Source: an uncultured Atopobium sp. | GTDB taxonomy: Bacteria > Actinomycetota > Coriobacteriia > Coriobacteriales > Atopobiaceae | DNA length: 10,708 nt | Direction of reading: 5' to 3' | NCBI GenBank assembly: GCA_916720465.1 | Contig: CAKARF010000029.1 | Span: 1-10,708, forward strand | Shown: in pieces, positions 8,068-10,708 of the stretch | Position numbering within the stretch: position 1 is the stretch's first letter | How the letters are laid out: every line of letters begins with the position of its first letter | The notes under the pieces: model-generated | Seen by the model: the letters and a program-made list of their open reading frames with translations, nothing else | Databases searched by the model: none | Told to the model about the DNA's origin: nothing | Translations under genes and position numbers: made by a program

Positions 8068-8616
8068 ATGATTACATATGACGATATAATTTTCTTTTAT
8101 AAAGATAAGAAAAATATCCCAGGAAAACAATGTAAAGATAGTTGTAATAAATTAGCGAGGACTTTCTATAACATTTCAAACGGAGTAGAAAAAGGTCTTG
8201 ATGATGACATCGCCTATGCTAATGAGATTATAAGTAGAATGAATAGTGGAACTCTCACCGAATTAGCGACTTTCAAGTATTTTACTGAGGAAGAGGCGTA
8301 TACATTAGTAAAATCAGGATATGAGGATGTTGAAACCATAAATTTAATAAATCCTAGTCAAAAATGGCATTTATATGTTTCGTATATAGCATATCAAGAG
8401 GTAGCTGAAAAACTTGATTTTAAAACGGAAGTAAAAAAAGTTTCAGGTAAAAATTTTGATAATGAACTTTTCTATTTAAGAAAGAATGTTAAGCAAGAAG
8501 AATATAAAAAGTGGATGATAGAGGAAGCAACTTTAAATAAAAATTCTAAATGGCCCGAGGATATAGAAGCAGAAATAGAAAAATATAATAAAAAAATAAG
8601 GCGTAATTACCTTTAA
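8068..8616 (+). CDS. Hypothetical AT-rich protein, unrecognised, probably acquired
   Basis: I do not recognise this 182-residue protein. It is soluble, with no signal peptide or membrane span, and highly charged. It has two cysteines near the N terminus (KQCKDSCNKLA), an acidic/helical middle, and a Lys/Glu-rich C-terminal third (EEYKKWMIEEATL...) ending KKIRRNYL, likely helical. Base composition is much lower in GC than the housekeeping genes to its left, with many ATA, AAA and AGA codons, which suggests transfer. It has its own promoter-like sequence and is followed by an IS256-family remnant, so it sits in an accessory patch. Start: ATG 8068 is preferred, with AAAGG at 8052-8056; the spacing of 11 is long. 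GTG 8056 (four residues longer) overlaps that ribosome-binding site and is less likely. The open frame, codon pattern and signals support a real gene; function is unknown. Confidence 0.7.
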   Translation: MITYDDIIFFYKDKKNIPGKQCKDSCNKLARTFYNISNGVEKGLDDDIAYANEIISRMNSGTLTELATFKYFTEEEAYTLVKSGYEDVETINLINPSQKWHLYVSYIAYQEVAEKLDFKTEVKKVSGKNFDNELFYLRKNVKQEEYKKWMIEEATLNKNSKWPEDIEAEIEKYNKKIRRNYL

Positions 8617-8686
8617 AACTAAACTAAGAATATGTTTTGATACTGTCAATAATTATGCGTAAACAATCTAGTAGAGTTACGTGGTG

Positions 8687-9028
8687 TTAATCAAATAAGC
8701 TTTCAAGTGTGTCAGAACATTGTCCAAACCCTTTATGGATTCCTTGGTTTTGAAGCTTATCTAACAGGTTGAACCAAGAAGCATTGTTTTCATTTGGGGC
8801 GATTTCATATCCAAGAACAGCCTTCTGTCCTTCTGGCATAATGCCAAGTGAGATATGAATACATTCTTTACTAGCGGTTTCATGTCTTATGGGTATTTTC
8901 TGGTAAATTTCAAAAATAAAACTTTGATTTGGCGCCATTTCTTTTCTGTCCTTCCCGCAGGCGCGGGAGTAACTCCCTTTTGTTGAGGATTCATTTCTTT
9001 TTAAATGAAAATAATACAAGTAGGACAC
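8687..9028 (-). pseudogene. IS256/mutator-family transposase fragment (decayed)
   Basis: The 113-codon minus-strand frame carries the conserved middle of IS256-type DDE transposases: RHETASKECIHISLGIMPEGQKAVLGYEIAPNENNASWFNLLDKLQNQGI, in which the LGI-x-x-x-G-x-K-x-VLGY block is typical and the alternate ...SDGL... acidic block should follow. Here that block reads CSDTLESLFD and then stops. Full transposases are about 390-420 residues, so roughly the N-terminal half and the C-terminal third are absent. The catalytic aspartate before the block also appears lost (FIFEIYQKIPI where family members have an IDA-type sequence). I found no terminal inverted repeats or target duplication. A dead remnant that marks past insertion in this patch. 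Assignment rests on remembered family motifs, not on a search. Confidence 0.72.
8952..8977. repeat. Two overlapping GC-rich palindromes inside the transposase remnant
   Basis: A seven-pair hairpin with one G-T pair (arms 8952-8958 and 8963-8969) overlaps a perfect odd palindrome GGGAGT-A-ACTCCC (8965-8977). The patch is GC-rich inside otherwise AT-rich sequence and falls in a part of the transposase frame that does not look conserved, so it may be a later insertion. Confidence 0.45.
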
Positions 9029-9051
9029 TTCTAAAAGTGATCTACTTTTTT
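9018..9051 (+). terminator. Isolated rho-independent terminator, plus strand
   Basis: Stem AAGTAG/CTACTT (9018-9023 with 9042-9047), a 2x2 internal loop, stem CACTT/AAGTG (9026-9030 with 9035-9039) and a four-base loop are followed by six T (9046-9051). The nearest plus-strand gene upstream is the orphan at 8068-8616, about 400 bases away across the transposase remnant. It may end that transcript, or be a leftover of the mobile element, or protect the ferredoxin region from read-through. Confidence 0.7.
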
Positions 9052-9329
9052 AAATATTTTCATTCTAAAGTTAAATTTTAAACAACAACTCACTCACTTT
9101 CGTTATATAATATAGATGCTGACTAACTCCACATGTGGAAAATGTTTGCCTACTTAAACGGTTTTAAATTCGAAGGCTCAGTGTAGCGTACTGAATAAAG
9201 CGGTTGTTCTAAAAAATTAAACCTTTTATATATGCAGGTCAGATGTGCACTTACTACTTCAAGTAATGTTCTTTCAATTATCTGCGTCTTTGTTGTTGCA
9301 TAACAGCAAAGAAACGTGTAAAAAATACA
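9052..9329. other. AT-rich intergenic stretch without a supported gene
   Basis: I see no supported gene here. There is a TATAAT-like box at about 9106-9111 without a convincing -35, and a 10-bp palindrome CCACATGTGG at 9129-9138. A 61-codon minus-strand open frame (9150-9335) has no ribosome-binding site and unremarkable composition. The stretch may be more debris of the mobile element. Confidence 0.4.
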
Positions 9330-9385
9330 TTGCAATCAAGTAGTCTTGAATGCAAGATAAGTATTACTCGAGTAAGGGGCTCGAG
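9330..9385 (+). promoter_or_regulatory. Ferredoxin leader: inverted repeat plus palindromes
   Basis: Upstream of the ferredoxin gene is an 11-bp inverted repeat with one A-A mismatch (9330-9340 and 9345-9355, loop TAGT). Nine bases later comes a perfect 12-bp palindrome TTACTCGAGTAA (9364-9375), and its core CTCGAG recurs at 9380-9385. The first could be a hairpin in the 5' leader or an operator; the second has the symmetry of a dimeric repressor site. No binding factor can be named and the promoter is not obvious. Confidence 0.5.
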
Positions 9386-9404
9386 ATACGGAGAGGAATG
9401 TATT

Positions 9405-9590
9405 ATGAAGGCAACAGTTAATGAGGATTGCATCGGTTGCGGTCTCTGCGAGAGCACTGCTCCTGAGGTATTCGAGATCGGCGACGACGGTCTTGCTCAC
9501 GCTATTGAGGAAGAGGTTCCTGAGGCTGCAGAGGACGCAGCACAGGAGGCTTGCGACGGCTGCCCAGTCACCGCTATTGAGCTTGACTAG
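9405..9590 (+). CDS. Small [4Fe-4S] ferredoxin
   Basis: Cytosolic electron carrier of 61 residues, of the single-cluster ferredoxin group (Thermotoga/Clostridium-like, and the acidic ferredoxins of anaerobes). The cluster motif CIGCGLC gives Cys9, Cys12 and Cys15, and the fourth ligand is Cys53 in GCPVTAIEL. An extra cysteine, Cys50, three residues before, is not needed for the cluster. The second cluster of 2[4Fe-4S] ferredoxins is absent. The middle (about 35-49) is very acidic (EEEVPEAAEDAAQEA), as usual for electron carriers. Start: ATG 9405 with AGAGGA at 9392-9397 (seven-base spacing); an in-frame TTG at 9330 would add 25 non-homologous residues and lies inside the inverted repeat. Monocistronic: its own leader and terminator. 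Likely partners in such anaerobes are pyruvate:ferredoxin oxidoreductase or Rnf/hydrogenase-type enzymes, none of which is in the window. Confidence 0.93.
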   Translation: MKATVNEDCIGCGLCESTAPEVFEIGDDGLAHAIEEEVPEAAEDAAQEACDGCPVTAIELD

Positions 9591-9621
9591 TTTTTAGCTT
9601 AGCTTTTCTTTCTTAGTATGT

Positions 9622-9659
9622 AAGCCTGATGGGTTTCTCGCCTATCAGGCTTCTTTTTT
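9622..9659 (+). terminator. Rho-independent terminator of the ferredoxin gene
   Basis: Perfect nine-bp stem AAGCCTGAT/ATCAGGCTT (9622-9630 and 9644-9652), extended inward by a G-T and two G-C pairs, with a seven-base loop, then CTTTTTT. It lies 31 bases after the ferredoxin stop codon and separates the gene from maf. Confidence 0.92.
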
Positions 9660-9700
9660 GGGTACAGTATCAGCATAAGTACAACTGATAAGGAACGCAT

Positions 9701-10363
9701 ATGATTCTTGCATCACAATCCCCTAGGCGTCTTGAGCTTATGCAGTCTATGGGTATAGATCCACAGGTTATGCCTGCTGATATTGATGAAACTCGTAAAA
9801 ATGACGAGAAGCCCCTTGCGCTCGTAAAACGCTTGGCACAAGAAAAGGCCATTGCGGTGTGCTATAAACTCATGGAGCAGCCTGACTTTGAGCAGCTCAA
9901 CAATGAGATTGTGCTTGCCGCGGATACCATTGTCTGGACAGATGACGGCCAAGTTTTTGGCAAGCCCGCAGATGCTGAGGACGCCAAACGCATGCTTTCT
10001 AAGCTTTCTGGTCAGACTCACCACGTATCCACCGGTGTTGCTCTGCGACGCTTTAAGGCTTTCAAGTCGCCTTCTCCTGACGGAGCTCCCTCTGTTGTTG
10101 CCGTAACGTTTGTGGAGACCACTGACGTCACGTTCTTTGAGCTCTCTGAAGATGAGATTGCCGCCTACGTTGCCTCCGGTGAGCCAATGGACAAGGCCGG
10201 TGCTTACGGCATTCAGGGAAATGGTCGCTATCTGGTTCAGAGCATTCAAGGAGATTACGAGAATGTCGTGGGACTCCCCGTTTCTCTGCTTTCTCGTGAG
10301 CTAGTTAAATTTACCGGCAATCATGACTACCTAGAACACGCTCTGGCGGGGCGCAAGCATTAA
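9701..10363 (+). CDS. maf: Maf-family nucleotide pyrophosphatase
   Basis: Predicted house-cleaning nucleoside triphosphate pyrophosphatase of the Maf/YhdE family, which hydrolyses dTTP/UTP or modified pyrimidine nucleotides to the monophosphate; cytosolic. In order: N-terminal LASQSPRRLELM (3-14, the SxSPRR phosphate-binding signature), AADTIV (73-78) with the acidic Asp75, GKP (87-89), LSGQTHHVSTGVAL (102-115), then DKAGAYGIQG (164-173) and NVVGLP (188-193). All family motifs are intact. At 220 residues it is about 20-30 longer than typical members; the extra length lies in two loops, near 58-69 (EQPDFEQLNN) and 117-131. Start ATG 9701 with AAGGA at 9690-9694, six bases ahead. No terminator with a T-tract follows; the gene is followed by the structured repeat region. 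Whether it prefers dTTP (YhdE-like) or m7GTP (YceF-like) cannot be decided firmly; SxSPRR and the IQG motif favour the YhdE-type. Confidence 0.93.
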   Translation: MILASQSPRRLELMQSMGIDPQVMPADIDETRKNDEKPLALVKRLAQEKAIAVCYKLMEQPDFEQLNNEIVLAADTIVWTDDGQVFGKPADAEDAKRMLSKLSGQTHHVSTGVALRRFKAFKSPSPDGAPSVVAVTFVETTDVTFFELSEDEIAAYVASGEPMDKAGAYGIQGNGRYLVQSIQGDYENVVGLPVSLLSRELVKFTGNHDYLEHALAGRKH

Positions 10364-10406
10364 AGACACTTCTTCAGATAATGAAAACCCTCGTATCGCC
10401 ATGGAT

Positions 10407-10450
10407 GAACTGCCTCCCATTTCTTAGACACGAGAAATAGGAGGCAGTTC
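10407..10450. repeat. Long hairpin after maf
   Basis: Perfect 11-bp inverted repeat (10407-10417 with 10440-10450), then a C-A mismatch, then six more pairs (10419-10424 with 10433-10438) around the eight-base loop 10425-10432. It begins 44 bases after the maf stop. Neither side has a T-run, so it is not a normal terminator; it may be a palindromic repeat, or a transcript-end stabiliser. Confidence 0.75.
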
Positions 10451-10452
10451 AA

Positions 10453-10583
10453 AACACACCTAAGTCAGATATTCTGTCAAAAAGACGTATACATGACGCT
10501 GAAAATACCTGAAACATGCAGAATATCTGACTTAGAAGTGTAATATGCCCGCATCTGAGCAGATTATCTGACTTAGGTGTGTT
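10453..10583. repeat. Inverted-repeat cassette with three copies of a 23-24-bp unit
   Basis: Unit 1 (plus orientation) is 10453-10476. Unit 3 (10560-10583) is its reverse complement over 24 bp with one mismatch. Unit 2 (10519-10541, also reverse) matches unit 1 exactly over its 17-base core (CTAAGTCAGATATTCTG) and again in the ACAC end, with two differences between. Unit 1 can therefore pair with either unit 2 or unit 3, giving two mutually exclusive hairpins. Each unit ends in an imperfect 11-bp palindrome CAGAT(W)WTCTG type. The outer copies bound a 131-bp segment, the look of a small nonautonomous mobile element (MITE). I do not see a target duplication. No ORF lies inside. Confidence 0.7.
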
Positions 10584-10650
10584 CCGTAGATACTAAATTT
10601 ATCGATAGTTAAATTTCTTATATGACACTATTCATTTTCTAGCATATTAG

Positions 10651-10708
10651 ATGAAGTTTATGCATAGAGATGCATATCAAGCAGTACGACCTCTAGCTGC
10701 CTGGCTAT
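10651..10708 (+). CDS. Possible start of a gene cut by the right edge
   Basis: A plus-strand frame opens at ATG 10651 (a second ATG at 10660) and stays open to the end, reading MKFMHRDAYQAVRPLAAWL. A stop codon lies directly before 10651. No strong ribosome-binding site is seen, and a promoter-like pair (ATGACA about 10623-10628, 17 bases, TATTAG) is weak. The minus strand is also open here for 16 codons to a TAA at 10661-10659. Only 19 codons are visible, so this is a hint; no family can be named. Confidence 0.25.
   Translation, partial: MKFMHRDAYQAVRPLAAWL

Noticed and set aside
9150..9335. 61-residue minus-strand frame ending in YTEPSNLKPFK
   Set aside because: No ribosome-binding site, no known motif; its tail could be transposase debris but I cannot support this.
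9713..10249. 178-residue open frame on the minus strand
   Set aside because: Antisense shadow of maf.
10407..10450. Hairpin after maf as an intrinsic terminator
   Set aside because: Neither strand has a T-run after the stem, so I list it as a repeat.
10453..10583. CRISPR-like spacing of three repeats
   Set aside because: One unit is in the opposite orientation to the other two and the intervals differ (42 and 18 bases); no cas gene is present. It is an inverted-repeat structure.

Overview
The window looks like a piece of chromosome from an anaerobic, host-associated actinobacterium, most likely Coriobacteriia of the Atopobium/Lancefieldella/Olsenella type. This is inferred from the gene set (pyruvate formate-lyase activase, a small [4Fe-4S] ferredoxin, an LPXTG surface protein with InlB-type repeats), the moderate GC content of the core genes and the style of the protein sequences. 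No rRNA or other marker gene is present, so the placement is tentative.

Layout from left to right: (1) the nearly complete 3' part of pflA (plus strand, cut at the left edge), followed by a hairpin; (2) a gap of about 370 bases whose right end holds a strong terminator for the next gene; (3) a large minus-strand gene for a 1127-residue, sortase-anchored, repeat-rich surface protein; (4) a divergent, AT-rich intergenic region; (5) plus-strand genes for a YgjP/DUF45-type zinc metallopeptidase, tryptophanyl-tRNA synthetase, and an RlmD/RumA-like RNA uracil-C5 methyltransferase whose GTG start directly abuts the trpS stop codon; (6) a clearly AT-richer accessory patch (about 7975-9330) with an unrecognised 182-residue protein, a decayed IS256-family transposase fragment on the minus strand, and an isolated plus-strand terminator; (7) a small ferredoxin gene with a strong inverted repeat and a perfect palindrome in its leader and a textbook terminator behind it; (8) a Maf-family nucleotide pyrophosphatase; (9) a 345-base noncoding tail built of a long hairpin and three copies of one repeat (one direct, two inverted), then perhaps the first codons of another gene at the right edge.

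The core genes are housekeeping: activation of anaerobic pyruvate cleavage, translation (TrpRS), RNA modification, electron transfer and nucleotide-pool cleaning. They do not form one pathway; only trpS and the methyltransferase are clearly cotranscribed. The adhesin is the main host-interaction gene.

I see no convincing new multi-gene system. The items most worth a second look are the inverted-repeat cassette after maf, the AT-rich orphan gene beside IS debris, the palindromic leader of the ferredoxin gene, and the loss of three of the four Fe-S cysteines in the RlmD-like methyltransferase.
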